A DNA stretch of 48,443 nucleotides, taken from positions 1-48,443 of the forward strand of contig CAYHEX010000002.1 of NCBI GenBank assembly GCA_964355365.1, read 5' to 3'. Under the pieces are notes generated by a model. The model worked only from the letters and a program-made list of their open reading frames with translations, made no database searches and had not been told where the DNA came from. Numbering within the stretch: the first letter of the stretch is position 1; each line of letters begins with the position of its first letter. The translations under genes and the position numbers were made by a program. This DNA is from SCUN01 sp964355365. GTDB lineage: Bacteria; Acidobacteriota; Vicinamibacteria; Vicinamibacterales; SCN-69-37. This document shows positions 16,525 to 27,322 of this stretch, in pieces.

Positions 16525-18226
16525 CGCTCACTCGACTGACAGCGACCGCGCTCGTCGTCTCCGCCGTAAGCCTGTCGGCGCAATCCACGACGCCGCAAAC
16601 GCCCACCTTTCGCTCGGCCGCAACGCTCGTCCCCGTGGACGTCCGCGTGCTCGATGCCGCGGGCAACCCGATCACCGATCTGACCCAGTCGGACTTCACC
16701 GTGCGCGAAAACGGCACCGTGCAGCAGATCGCGTTGTTCAATCAGCACACGCTCTCCGCCTCCGCCGTCCGGCCGAACGAGCCGGCGTTCCGGCGCGTGG
16801 CCGAGTCCGCCACGTTCGAACCGCAGAACCAGCGCATCTTCCTGCTGGTGCTCGGCCGCGGACGACTGCAACCACCGGCCAAAGGGGTCGATGCCACGCT
16901 GCAGTTTGTGCGCGAACGCCTCCTGCCGCAGGACGTCGTGGCCGTGATGGCCTGGAACCGTGCAACCGACTTCACCACCAATCGGGCGGACGTCATCAAC
17001 GTCCTCGAGCGGTTCAAAGACCGGCACGAGACGATCGAGACGCAGCTGAGCCTCTGGTTCAGCGGTCTGCGCGCCGCCTTCGGCCCCGACGACATGCCGC
17101 CGCAGCTGCAAACACAGATCGACGCCGTATTCGCGCGCGACGGCCACGCGGCTCGCGACCTCCCGACGGCCCCGATTCCCAACAAGAACAACGTCGTCGA
17201 GACGATGACCCGCAATGCGACTGACCTGCTGAACGTCGAGATGCGCCAGGGCATGGGACGTGGCGCGAACACGGCCACACCGCGGCCACCGCGCTCAACA
17301 TGCCGTTCGACAACTACGTGACACAGAATCAGCAGACGATTCAGGACGTCTCGAACCTCTACACCGGCATCGAGTACCTCCGCTACATCGACGGCGAGAA
17401 GCACCTCGTGTTGGTCACTGAAGACGCCTTCATGATGCCGAGCGGCGACGATGACGTGGCGGTGGCGACGGTGGCCAACGACGCGCGCGTCGCCATTGAC
17501 ACGATCCATACAGGTGGCCTGTCGTCCGCGGCGTCGGGCGCTGCCGGCGGGTTCACGCAGATGTTCAAGGTCGGGGCCCTGAAGCAGATCTCGGCACTGA
17601 CGGGCGGCGTGTCGTCGGCGTTTGAGTTCGCATCCGGCGCGGTCGATCGGCTCGACCGCTCGACGCGCTCGTCGTATCTGCTCGGATATAACCCGCAGAA
17701 TCAGAAGCTCGATGGGCGGTATCGCGCGGTCACCGTGGACGTGAACCGGCCCGGCGCGCAGGTGCTCTATCGGCATGGATACTACGGGCGCGATGCGCTG
17801 ACGCCGCTGGATCGCAGCGAAGCGCTCAGCTACTCGCGCATTGCGGCCGCGGGCGCGATCGAGCGGCGGGTGCGCGATCTGGATCTGGATCTGTTCGCGT
17901 CGCCGTATCTCGAAGGCGGCGGTCGCGGCGTGGCGATCCGGCTGAGCGTGGCTCCGGAGCGCGTGAAGTTCTCACGCATCGACGGCCGTCACGTGGCCGT
18001 GCTGCACGTCGCCGTCTTCTGCGGCACGCGCAGCGGCACGATCGTCGGCGAGCGCTGGCGACAGGTGGAGTTGTCGCTGCCCGACGACAAGTACGAGCAA
18101 TTCATGAAGAAGGGCGCCGAGATCGAGATGCGCGTACCGGTGGTGTCACTGCCGACGCAGGTCAAGGCGATTGTCTACGATCCGAACGCCGATCTACTGG
18201 GCAGCATCACCGAGCGGATTCGCTAG
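16521..18226 (+). pseudogene. Acidobacterial-type VWFA domain protein with a frameshift
   Basis: Two overlapping frames make one secreted protein of about 568 residues. The first (16521-17321) begins with a signal peptide (LTATALVVSAVSLSAQ) and shows VDVRVLDAAGNPITDLTQSD, the entry to this von Willebrand factor A-type family. The second (17300-18226) carries NLYTGIEYLRYIDGEKHLVL and SSYLLGYNPQNQKLDGRYR, its typical second half. The frame changes between about 17265 and 17295, where the first frame degenerates into Pro, Arg and Thr. This is either a real single-base frameshift or a sequencing error in GC-rich DNA. The function of the family is unknown; the location is envelope or outside. Confidence 0.85.
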
Positions 18227-18238
18227 CGCGCGTCTGAC

Positions 18239-19018
18239 ATGCCCCACCTTCGCGCCGCCACCCTGAGCCTTCTACTGCTGTCGACCATTGCTACCCATTC
18301 CGTCTTGGCCCGCCAGGCCACGCCGTCAGGCCGCGCGCTGCTCGAGCAGATGCGAACGGCCTATGCCGGCCGGTGGTTCAAGACGTTGACGTTCGTGCAG
18401 AAGACCACGATCGTGCGGCCGGACGGGACGAGGACCGAACAGACATGGTTCGAGTCGATGCGGTCGCCCGACACGCTGCGCATTGACGTCGCACCGCTCG
18501 AGAACGGCAACGGCTCGCTCAACCTGCCCGACAAAGTGATCGTGATCCGCGGCGGCAAAGTGACGGCCACACGGCCCGACGGCAATCCGTTTTTGCCGTT
18601 CGTCGCCGGCATCTACACGCAGCCGCTCGAGACGTCGATCGCCCAGCTCGCGCCGCAGAGATACGATCTCGCGGCCACGCACAGCGCAGACGTCCAGGGA
18701 CGACGGACGTTCGTGGTGGGGACAGCGAAGGCCGGGGACCTGACCGTCCCGCAGTTCTGGGTCGATGCCGAGCGCCTCGTGGTTGTCCGCGCGCTCATCA
18801 CCTCGGGCGCGTCAATGCTCGACATCACCCTTGACGACTACGTGAAGTCCGGCGCCAGTTGGGTCGCGACCAAGATCACCATGTCAGTCGGCGGCGCCGT
18901 CCGGCAGATCGAGGAGTACAGCGACGTCAAGACCGACGTCGAACTGCCGGCGGAGCTGTTCGATCCGGCCACGTGGATGACCGCGAAACACTGGGCCATT
19001 CACAAATTAGCGAATTAG
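18239..19018 (+). CDS. Secreted LolA-like hypothetical protein
   Basis: Protein of 259 residues with a signal peptide (ATLSLLLLSTIATHSVLA). The mature part is rich in beta-strands and begins with a helix ALLEQMRTAYAGRWFKTL, then FVQKTTIVRPDGTRTEQTWF and LRIDVAPLENGNG, reminiscent of the LolA/LppX or outer-membrane-lipoprotein-sorting fold. Assignment is by fold impression only. It starts 13 nt after the VWFA gene. Its last codons (HKLAN, then TAG) come from the GCGAATTA repeat that follows, so the original C-terminus may differ. Confidence 0.7.
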   Translation: MPHLRAATLSLLLLSTIATHSVLARQATPSGRALLEQMRTAYAGRWFKTLTFVQKTTIVRPDGTRTEQTWFESMRSPDTLRIDVAPLENGNGSLNLPDKVIVIRGGKVTATRPDGNPFLPFVAGIYTQPLETSIAQLAPQRYDLAATHSADVQGRRTFVVGTAKAGDLTVPQFWVDAERLVVVRALITSGASMLDITLDDYVKSGASWVATKITMSVGGAVRQIEEYSDVKTDVELPAELFDPATWMTAKHWAIHKLAN

Positions 19019-19148
19019 CGAATTAAGCGAATTAGCGAATTAGCGCGTGGGCACAGCTATGCCCGGCGGCGGATCGCCAGTTCGGTGAGCGCCCCTCCGC
19101 GTTAACTCGTTAACTCGCTAATTCGCTAATTCGCTAATTCGCTAATTC
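19005..19148. repeat. GCGAATTA-type iterated inverted repeat between convergent genes
   Basis: The left arm (19005-19046) is tandem AGCGAATT units. The right arm (19101-19148) is tandem CTAATTCG units, the complement. About 55 bp of unrelated sequence forms the loop. The arms would form a long hairpin in transcripts from either side. The element lies exactly between two converging genes and may act as a bidirectional terminator, although no U-tract follows. Confidence 0.85.
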
Positions 19149-19658
19149 CTATTTCCCTATCAACATAATCAGGCACCCAACCGTGCCGACCGCCAGCGAC
19201 GTCAGCGCGAGTGCGCGGTGGGTTGAGCGGTTGCCCGACACCTGGCCGTGTTCACTCTCCGGCGCGGCGGCCGCAGTGGCGAGGAAGCCGGCGTCGGCGG
19301 TCATCATCAAGAGCGCGTGGACCCAGCGCTTGGTGCGGCCGTTCGGGTCGTGCCGCGACTCGTAGAGATTCCACACGCCCGTGACGGTGTTCACCGCGAA
19401 CAACCCTCCGATCGCGGCGCCCACGGCCACGTGCGCGCTTTTCTTGTTCTCGTTCGGCGTGGTGTAGATGGACTGACCGAGGAAGAACTCCGCCCCGGCC
19501 AGCGGCAGCATCGCGAAGCTGCCGATCTTGTGGACCTTCGCTCGCAGTTGATACCCATCGCTGTATTCCACGACCGGCGGTGGCGGCGGCGCGGGCGTCT
19601 GCGCAGGCGCGGGCACGGGCGTGACGAACAGGAAGGCGGCAAACGGGAGCGCGGTCAT
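19149..19658 (-). CDS. Integral membrane protein, unknown function
   Basis: Protein of about 169 residues from ATG 19658 (a GTG at 19664 is the alternative, immediately after the PEGA stop). After a signal-like N-terminus and a proline-rich linker come four likely membrane helices: KIGSFAMLPLAGAEFFLG, VAVGAAIGGLFAVNTVTGVW, WVHALLMMTADAGFLATAA and ALALTSLAVGTVGCLIMLIG. Histidines next to the helices (VHKIG, WVHALL, STHRAL) could bind haem as in cytochrome b561-like proteins, but this is speculative. It is coupled to the PEGA gene. Confidence 0.7.
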   Translation of the reverse strand: MTALPFAAFLFVTPVPAPAQTPAPPPPPVVEYSDGYQLRAKVHKIGSFAMLPLAGAEFFLGQSIYTTPNENKKSAHVAVGAAIGGLFAVNTVTGVWNLYESRHDPNGRTKRWVHALLMMTADAGFLATAAAAPESEHGQVSGNRSTHRALALTSLAVGTVGCLIMLIGK

Positions 19659-19664
19659 GGGCAC

Positions 19665-20728
19665 CTACTTCGCTAGACTGACGTTAAATGCGAGCGTGCG
19701 CCCTCGTCGAATCTGGAGATCGGTTTCCCACGTCTGGAAACCGGCCTTCTGAATCACGAGGCGATGCACACCTTCCGGGAGTTGCATGATCAGGCGGTCC
19801 TGGCCGGGAGCCAGGGACTGCTTCTTGCCGTCCACGAGCACGTCGGCGTCGGCAGGCTGAATGCCGACCGACAGCGTGCCGAAGTTGCGCGGCTCGTCCA
19901 TGGGNNNNNNNNNNNNNNNNNNNNNNNNNNNNNNNNNNNNNNNNNNNNNNNNNNNNNNNNNNNNNNNNNNNNNNNNNNNNNNNNNNNNNNNNNNNNNNNN
20001 NNNNCGGCAGGCTGAATGCCGACCGACAGCGTGCCGAAGTTGCGCGGCTCGTCCATGGGCCGCTCGGGCGGCTGCGGCATCATCGGCTCGCGCGGCGGCG
20101 GCGGCGTGCGCGGCCGTTCAGGCGTGGGCGGCTCGCGCGGTGTCGGCGGCGTTCTCGGCTGGTCGGGTGACGGCGGTTCGCGCGGCACCGGGCGATCCTG
20201 CGGCGGAGGCGGCGGCAGCGGCCGTGGCTCGTCGGGCTGCCCCGGGGCAAGCTGCAGCATCGTGTGCAGGATGCGCTGATCGGCGCGGGGGCCGAAGTAA
20301 CGGCGCTCACTCCAACTGCGGAATCCCGCGAGGTAGAGCGTGATTTCGTGTTCGCCGGGCGTCAGATGGAGCCGCTGCAGGATGCCGTCGTACTCGTCCA
20401 CAATTCCCGCGCGGGCGCCGTCGACGTAGACCTCGGTCTCGCGGGGCGTGACCTGCAGGCGCACTTCGGCGGAGTTGTCCCAGCCGTAGCCGCGATACGG
20501 GTAGGGATAGGGATACGGGTAGGGATACTGATACGGGTAGCCGTAGCCGCCCCCGAACGGGCCGTACCACGGCGGGTACACCACGGTGGGCATACGCTGC
20601 GGCGCAAGAACCACCACAGGACCTCGACCACCACGGCCTCTGCCCCCGCGCTGTGCGAGGGCATCAGCCGGCCAGGCGGCCAGCAACGCAAAGACAACAA
20701 GAGCAACAGCGAACAGACGACGAGTCAT
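19665..20728 (-). CDS. PEGA domain protein, interrupted by an assembly gap
   Basis: Secreted protein with signal peptide (FAVALVVFALLAAWPADALA), a Gly/Arg-rich and Tyr/Pro-rich stretch (repeated YPYP), a PEGA domain (VRLQVTPRETEVYVDGARAG, LHLTPGEHEITLYLAGFRSW), a proline-rich linker, and a second PEGA domain (GTLSVGIQPADADVLVDGKK, LPEGVHRLVIQKAGFQTW). A run of 100 N (19905-20004) breaks the frame. The 55 bp on each side of the gap are identical. Removing the gap and one copy (155 bp) restores a single frame of about 302 residues. The gene is therefore probably intact. PEGA domains occur on surface proteins; the partner is unknown. Confidence 0.85.
19905..20004. other. Run of 100 N (assembly gap) flanked by a 55-bp exact duplication
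   Basis: Bases 19850-19904 and 20005-20059 are identical, which is what two contigs with an unmerged overlap would give. The placeholder length of 100 is conventional. Most likely no sequence is missing. Confidence 0.9.
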
Positions 20729-20839
20729 AACGGACCGGAACTCTCTCCGGCAGGCGCGGCACTCTTACGAAGAGCAAACCACGTACCAGCCATTGTGTCA
20801 CCCGCGGTAGACCCGTGCAGGGCCGGATAGAATGTCCCG

Positions 20840-22498
<1,659 letters not shown>

Positions 22499-22527
22499 GC
22501 CGCCCTGCTCGGGTTAGTATTGGCGCC

Positions 22528-22953
22528 ATGCAGAACTACGCCAATCATCGGAAGTTCCTCCCGCTGTTGCACTTCGTCGCCCTCCCGATCCTCATGCTGA
22601 ACCTGGTCTATGCCCTCTACCAGTTCAAGTGGGGATACGAGAACATCACCGTGGCAAACGCGGCCACGGCCTTCGCGCTGGTGATCGTCGCCTTGACGGC
22701 TCGCGCCATGGCGCTCACCGTGCAGGACCGCGTGATCAGACTCGAAATGCGGCTGCGCCTGCGTGAAGTGCTGCCGGCCGACATGCACAGCAAGATCGGT
22801 CAGTTGTCGCCGAAGCAGTTCGTGGGCCTGCGCTTCGCCAGCGACGCGGAACTGCCGTCGCTCGTGTCGCAGGTGTTGAAAGACAACATCACCAGCGCCG
22901 ACGCCATCAAGAAGATGGTGAAGGACTGGCAGGCGGATGACCTTAGGGCGTAG
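22528..22953 (+). CDS. DUF6526-like two-helix membrane protein
   Basis: Small protein of 141 residues from ATG 22528. The N-terminus MQNYANHRKF is followed by two hydrophobic helices (LLHFVALPILMLNLVYALY and AATAFALVIVALTARAMAL) and a charged cytoplasmic part with VQDRVIRLEMRLRLREVLP and LSPKQFVGLRFASDAELPSL. This pattern fits the DUF6526 family as I recall it; the function is unknown. It follows glnS by 29 bp on the same strand. Confidence 0.75.
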   Translation: MQNYANHRKFLPLLHFVALPILMLNLVYALYQFKWGYENITVANAATAFALVIVALTARAMALTVQDRVIRLEMRLRLREVLPADMHSKIGQLSPKQFVGLRFASDAELPSLVSQVLKDNITSADAIKKMVKDWQADDLRA

Positions 22954-22956
22954 ATA

Positions 22957-23094
22957 GAGCGAGAGAAGGGCAGAGGGCAGAGGGCAAAGGGCAGAGGCGA
23001 GGGGAAAGGTTAGAGGTCATACTTTTTACCTTTAACCTCTTCCCTCGCCTCTGCCCTCTGCCCTTTGCCCTCTGCCCTTTTCTGTGTTTCTCTC
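22957..23094. repeat. AGGGCAG-type iterated inverted repeat between convergent genes
   Basis: The left arm iterates AGGGCAGAGGGCAGAGGGCA and ends AGGCGAGGGGAAAGGTTAG. The right arm is its complement (CCTTTAACCTCTTCCCTCGC, CTCTGCCCTCTGCCCTTTGC). The loop is only about TCATACTTTTT. It sits between the converging DUF6526 and DUF1501 genes. A relative occupies 48254-48424. Confidence 0.88.
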
Positions 23095-24358
23095 AGATAA
23101 ACCCCAGCGTCGACCTTCTGAAGTCGCCGCCCAGCAGCGTCACGGAGTTCGATCCAAGCCAGTTGTCGATCACGCGCGCGTAGACGGAGCGGAAGTCGGT
23201 TTCGAACTTCACGTCGGCGCTGTTGTTCTCGAGCGTCGGATTCGCCGATCCCGGTTCGAGTGACGCGGCGGTGCCGTAGAGGCCTCCCTGCACGAGGCCG
23301 CCCATCGCCATCATCACGCCGCCCGCACCGTGGTCGGTGCCGGTGCTGCCGTTTTCCGTGATGCGACGGCCGAATTCCGAGAACAGCAACACGCACGTGT
23401 CGTTGAGCAGTCCCTGGTTCCTCAGGTCGTTGTGGAACGCGAGCAACGAGTCGCCGATCGTCCCCATGTTGTTCGCGTACGTGCCGTTCGCCTGATTCAC
23501 GCCCTGGTTCGCGTGCGTGTCGAAGCCGCCGGTCTGCACCCAGAACACCTTCGTGCCGATGCCGCGCACCATGGCGCCGGCCGTGGCCTTGAGCGCTTGC
23601 GCGAGGCCGTTGTTCGCGTAAGCAGTGGTGCCGGCGTAGGCGGCTACGGAGGCGACCTTGTCGAGCGTGGCCATCGCCGACTGCGCGGTGCCCGCCACAA
23701 ACGCCACCTGCGGGCGATCGCTCGGCAAATGCGACGCGATCGATGTCATGGCGGTGCGCGAGTACGTGGCCTCGGTGCCGGTGTTCGGGCTCTGAAACGC
23801 GTAGGTGGACGGATTCGGAATCGACGGCGCCGTCACGAAATTGCCGATGAGCGAATGCGGCACCGGGCTCGTGGTGCACCAACCGGAGAGCGGATCGATC
23901 GGGCTCGGCAGTTGATCGAGATAACGTCCCAGCCACCCGGACCCCGTGGTGTTCGTCGGGTTGGCCGTGGCCCAGATGTCGGTCCCGAGAAAATGGGAAC
24001 GGCTCGAGTTGTTGTAGCCCGTGCGCTGAATGAGTGCGAGATGGCCCTGGTCGAAAATTTGCTTGAGCCCTGTGAGCCGCGGATGCAGACCGAGCACTTT
24101 GCCCGACGAGTCCGTTCCCACTTGCAGCACACTGCCGGCCGGCACGGCAATCGTGGGACGCCGGCTGAAATAGAACGGGTCCGCGTAGGGAATCAACGTG
24201 CTGAGCGCGTCGTTACCGCCGCTCAGATACAGGATCACGAGATTGCGCCGACTCGTGCCCTGCGCCCGCGCCAGATCGGAGATGAACGCCGGCGCAGCGA
24301 ACGTAAGGGTGAACGCCGATACACCGCCGCGAATGAAGTCTCTGCGAGTTGTGCTCAT
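23093..24358 (-). CDS. DUF1501 domain protein
   Basis: Exported protein of 421 residues with a twin-arginine-like signal (TTRRDFIRGGVSAFTLTFA). The body shows the sulfatase-like DUF1501 pattern: LVILYLSGGNDALSTLIPY, then VFWVQTGGFDTHANQG and CVLLFSEFGRRITENGSTGT with DHGAGGVMM. DUF1501 proteins are related to the alkaline phosphatase superfamily and are nearly always paired with DUF1800 proteins, as here (7 nt gap). The role is unknown, probably envelope polysaccharide or secreted substrate processing. Confidence 0.95.
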   Translation of the reverse strand: MSTTRRDFIRGGVSAFTLTFAAPAFISDLARAQGTSRRNLVILYLSGGNDALSTLIPYADPFYFSRRPTIAVPAGSVLQVGTDSSGKVLGLHPRLTGLKQIFDQGHLALIQRTGYNNSSRSHFLGTDIWATANPTNTTGSGWLGRYLDQLPSPIDPLSGWCTTSPVPHSLIGNFVTAPSIPNPSTYAFQSPNTGTEATYSRTAMTSIASHLPSDRPQVAFVAGTAQSAMATLDKVASVAAYAGTTAYANNGLAQALKATAGAMVRGIGTKVFWVQTGGFDTHANQGVNQANGTYANNMGTIGDSLLAFHNDLRNQGLLNDTCVLLFSEFGRRITENGSTGTDHGAGGVMMAMGGLVQGGLYGTAASLEPGSANPTLENNSADVKFETDFRSVYARVIDNWLGSNSVTLLGGDFRRSTLGFI

Positions 24359-24365
24359 CGCGCCC

Positions 24366-25967
24366 TCATACGAACTGGTAGTCCGCCGACCCGGCCAGCA
24401 AATGGACGACGCCGCCGGCCTTGTTGGTCAACTGCGTATCCGAACCCGTCCACGTGCCGCCCGCGCGCACGTAGGTCAAGAGCGCGTCATACACGGGCTG
24501 GTCCGGCGTCTTCATCGTCAGCCGCGAGAGCGCGAAGTTGCTGATGAGCGATTCCGGCGTCGCGCCATACGGCCGCGCGGCGTCGCGCAGTGCAAATTTC
24601 TGATTGCTCGCCAGCACGGAGGCAAAGTTCATCCGCGCCAGCATGCCGCCGGTGGAGAACCACCAGGTGCCCAGATCCCATCCGGCAACGTCGGGCGGCT
24701 CGAACAACGTCTGCCCCATGTTCACCATGGGCGTCAGCGCGTCGTTCACCGAGAAACCGAGATAGCCCACTTCCTTTAGGCTGCGCACCACGAACTCCGC
24801 CGGCCACGCGTAGCGCTGGAAATACGTGGTCGCATTCATGAACTGCGACGACAGGAACACCGCGCGCAGCACGGGCTTCATCTGCGTGCCGTTGGCCAGA
24901 TACACCGCGGCAATGTCACTCACCCACGCCGAATCCGGGTCGCGCGTCTCGCTCACAAAGAACGACCAGAGCTTTCGCGCCAACCGCTTCGCCGTTTCCG
25001 GATGGATCGCCAGCGCGTTGATCAGATCCAGGCCGTCCTGCAGGCCCGCCGTCGCCGCGCGCGCAGGAATGGTGGTGCTGCCGTTGCTATACACCGGAAA
25101 ACTGAATGTTTTGGCCGTGGTCTCGTGCTGACCGGAGTTGAAGACGAACGCGTAGCTCGTGTTGGGCGTGGCGCGGTCTCCCGTAATCGTGTAGTTCCAG
25201 CCGGTGAACACACGCGCCGCCGCGTAGACATCCGCTTCCACGTAGTTGGCCACGCCGAATGTGAACAACTCCATGATCTCGCGTCCGAAATTCTCCTGTG
25301 GACTCGTGCGCGTATTCAGCCGCCCGTCGAGCCAGATGACCATCGAGGGATGCCTCGACACTTCCGTGAGCAGATCCGTGAAGCTGCCGAGCGCGCGCTG
25401 CCGGAACAGCTCGATCTGCCCTGTCATGCCGCCGGGATCCTGCGAGGCTCGCGCGTCCATCAAGCGGGCACCGTCGGCCGCGCCCACAACGCCCGCCACC
25501 TTGTTGTATCCGGTGGCGAAGTGGTTGTGCCAGAAGAGCGCCATCTTCTCCTGCAGCGGCGCCGGGGAATGCACCATCCGAAACAGCCACCGCTGCCGCG
25601 CATCGGCGATCACGGTATTCGGTGTGAACTCGCGCGTGGCCACCACACCGACATACCCGGCGGTGCGGATCTTGTCGTCGATCGCCTGGGCCGCCACGGT
25701 GTCGTAGTTGAGCAGCGCATCCACGGCCGCTGTGTAACCCATCTGCACAAACGACGCGATCTCATCAGGGCTGCCGCTGAACCCGGCACGCCGAAGCAGA
25801 TGCTCGAACGGCGCACGAACCGCCGCCGGCGCAACGGTGGGCGTGACCGACACGGTCGAGGTCGGCTCAGTGGGTGACGAAGCGCTGCCACACGCGGCCG
25901 TGAGGGCCGACGCGACGACGGCCGCAGACTGCAGCGGACGCTCCTTCAGAGGCGAAAGTGCTGACAT
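24366..25967 (-). CDS. DUF1800 domain lipoprotein
   Basis: Protein of 533 residues from ATG 25967, chosen because GGAGGGG lies 6 nt upstream; an ATG at 26000 lacks this. A lipobox-like LTAACGS ends the signal segment. DUF1800 motifs are clear: HLLRRAGFSGSPDEI, MALFWHNHFATGYNK, ENFGREIMELFTFGV, AARVFTGWNYTI and the C-terminal PPDVAGWDLGTWW. It is transcribed before its DUF1501 partner. The pair is common in Acidobacteriota and Planctomycetota; the biochemical function has not been established to my knowledge. Confidence 0.95.
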   Translation of the reverse strand: MSALSPLKERPLQSAAVVASALTAACGSASSPTEPTSTVSVTPTVAPAAVRAPFEHLLRRAGFSGSPDEIASFVQMGYTAAVDALLNYDTVAAQAIDDKIRTAGYVGVVATREFTPNTVIADARQRWLFRMVHSPAPLQEKMALFWHNHFATGYNKVAGVVGAADGARLMDARASQDPGGMTGQIELFRQRALGSFTDLLTEVSRHPSMVIWLDGRLNTRTSPQENFGREIMELFTFGVANYVEADVYAAARVFTGWNYTITGDRATPNTSYAFVFNSGQHETTAKTFSFPVYSNGSTTIPARAATAGLQDGLDLINALAIHPETAKRLARKLWSFFVSETRDPDSAWVSDIAAVYLANGTQMKPVLRAVFLSSQFMNATTYFQRYAWPAEFVVRSLKEVGYLGFSVNDALTPMVNMGQTLFEPPDVAGWDLGTWWFSTGGMLARMNFASVLASNQKFALRDAARPYGATPESLISNFALSRLTMKTPDQPVYDALLTYVRAGGTWTGSDTQLTNKAGGVVHLLAGSADYQFV

Positions 25968-26029
25968 CGCGGACCCCTCCGATCTCAAGATGTTCGACAT
26001 CTTAGACCGGTAATCCTACGGGAGTGTGA

Positions 26030-27271
26030 CTAAAGCGCCCGTAGGAACGAGAACGCGTCGTCTTCCGGCCGGGCAGCGCCGGCGAAGTGGCGCGCGGCAG
26101 AGCGGGCGGTAAACCACGAGATCGCGTCGCCATGCCAGCCGAGCGCCAGCGCAAAGAAGTGGAACGGGTAGTTCCGGTGCGCGCCCACCCACGGCAGGCC
26201 GTCCAGCGTCGAGACGACCGGCAGCGGCCAGGCCCACTCGGCTTTCAATCCTGAAATCGACGGGTAGTGCACCGACAGCTCGTACATCAATTGTCCGGCG
26301 CGCTGCACCAGCACTTTGTCCCGCTGCCGATCAGCGAGCGGCTTGGTTTCGACGCCGCCAAACAGCACGCGATCGTCCGCAAGAAACCGCAGCCACCGTG
26401 AGTTGTCGCGCTGCGACTCGCTCGACGACTCGCCGCGCTCGATGAGCGCGTAGTCACGGGCGCCGGTTTCGCGGCGCATTTCGGCGTTGAGCTTCTGGGT
26501 GACGACGACGTGGCCCTCGTGCACACGCACGTGGCGACGCAGTTGGCCGAACACATCGCCCGGTTCGCCCGTGGCAACGACGATGCCGTGCGTCTTGATC
26601 TTGGCGCCGCCCTCGAGAAACACGGTCGCGTCCTTGCGCGTGAACGTGGTCTTCTTCACGCGCGAGTGTTCGAAGAACTTCGCGCCCTTCTTTTCGGCGA
26701 TCGACGCGAAGCCGAGCGCCGCGCGCACCGCGTCATACGTCGCGCCACCGCGCAGGCGCATCGCGCCGAACGACTCGGTGGACAGCGTGCGCTTGGCGGA
26801 GACCGGCGGCACCCAGGCACCGTCGAGCGCCGCGGCCTTGCGAGCCGCCAGTTCGCGCTTCAACGGGTCGCCATCGGCGAACGTGAAGGCGTTCAGATGC
26901 GTGGCGGTCGGCTTCAGGTCGCAGCTGATGTCGAGCTTCTTGAGCGTGGCGGCGAAATCAATGGCCGCGCGCTGTGCTTCCTGCCAGGCCAGCTTCGCGA
27001 CCTTGCGGCCGCGCGCCTCTTCCACGGCGCGAAACACCGCGTCGGGCTCCGGCACGATCATGCCCAGCCCGCCGCCCGTCTCTCCACCGGCCAACCGGTC
27101 GGCCTCGAGGACGATGACGTTCAAACCGGCGGCCGCGAGCGTGTAGGCCGACGTGCATCCGGTCAGCCCGGCGCCGATCACGACGACGTCGGCGGTGCCG
27201 TCACCTTTGTACTTGGGGTACGCGCGGCGTCGGTTCTCGGGGGTGCGATGCGGCCAGTACGGTGAGGACAT
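26030..27271 (-). CDS. FAD-dependent oxidoreductase of the D-amino-acid oxidase (DAO) family
   Basis: Protein of 413 residues with an N-terminal Rossmann motif VVVIGAGLTGCTSAYTLAAA and the ribose-binding Glu in VIVLEADRLAGGETGGG. The C-terminal part has the second FAD contact (GLPWVGAHRNYPFHFFALAL, then GWHGDAISW). The N-terminus PYWPHRTPENRRRAYPKY resembles glycine oxidase or gamma-glutamylputrescine oxidase-like proteins. The substrate is an amine or amino acid; its identity cannot be read. It ends shortly after the DUF1800 gene start with no coupling. Confidence 0.9.
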   Translation of the reverse strand: MSSPYWPHRTPENRRRAYPKYKGDGTADVVVIGAGLTGCTSAYTLAAAGLNVIVLEADRLAGGETGGGLGMIVPEPDAVFRAVEEARGRKVAKLAWQEAQRAAIDFAATLKKLDISCDLKPTATHLNAFTFADGDPLKRELAARKAAALDGAWVPPVSAKRTLSTESFGAMRLRGGATYDAVRAALGFASIAEKKGAKFFEHSRVKKTTFTRKDATVFLEGGAKIKTHGIVVATGEPGDVFGQLRRHVRVHEGHVVVTQKLNAEMRRETGARDYALIERGESSSESQRDNSRWLRFLADDRVLFGGVETKPLADRQRDKVLVQRAGQLMYELSVHYPSISGLKAEWAWPLPVVSTLDGLPWVGAHRNYPFHFFALALGWHGDAISWFTARSAARHFAGAARPEDDAFSFLRAL

Positions 27272-27322
27272 TGACGGTAAGGATAACTGAACCCGTCATC
27301 ATTCGTAGCCGCGGACCTTCAG

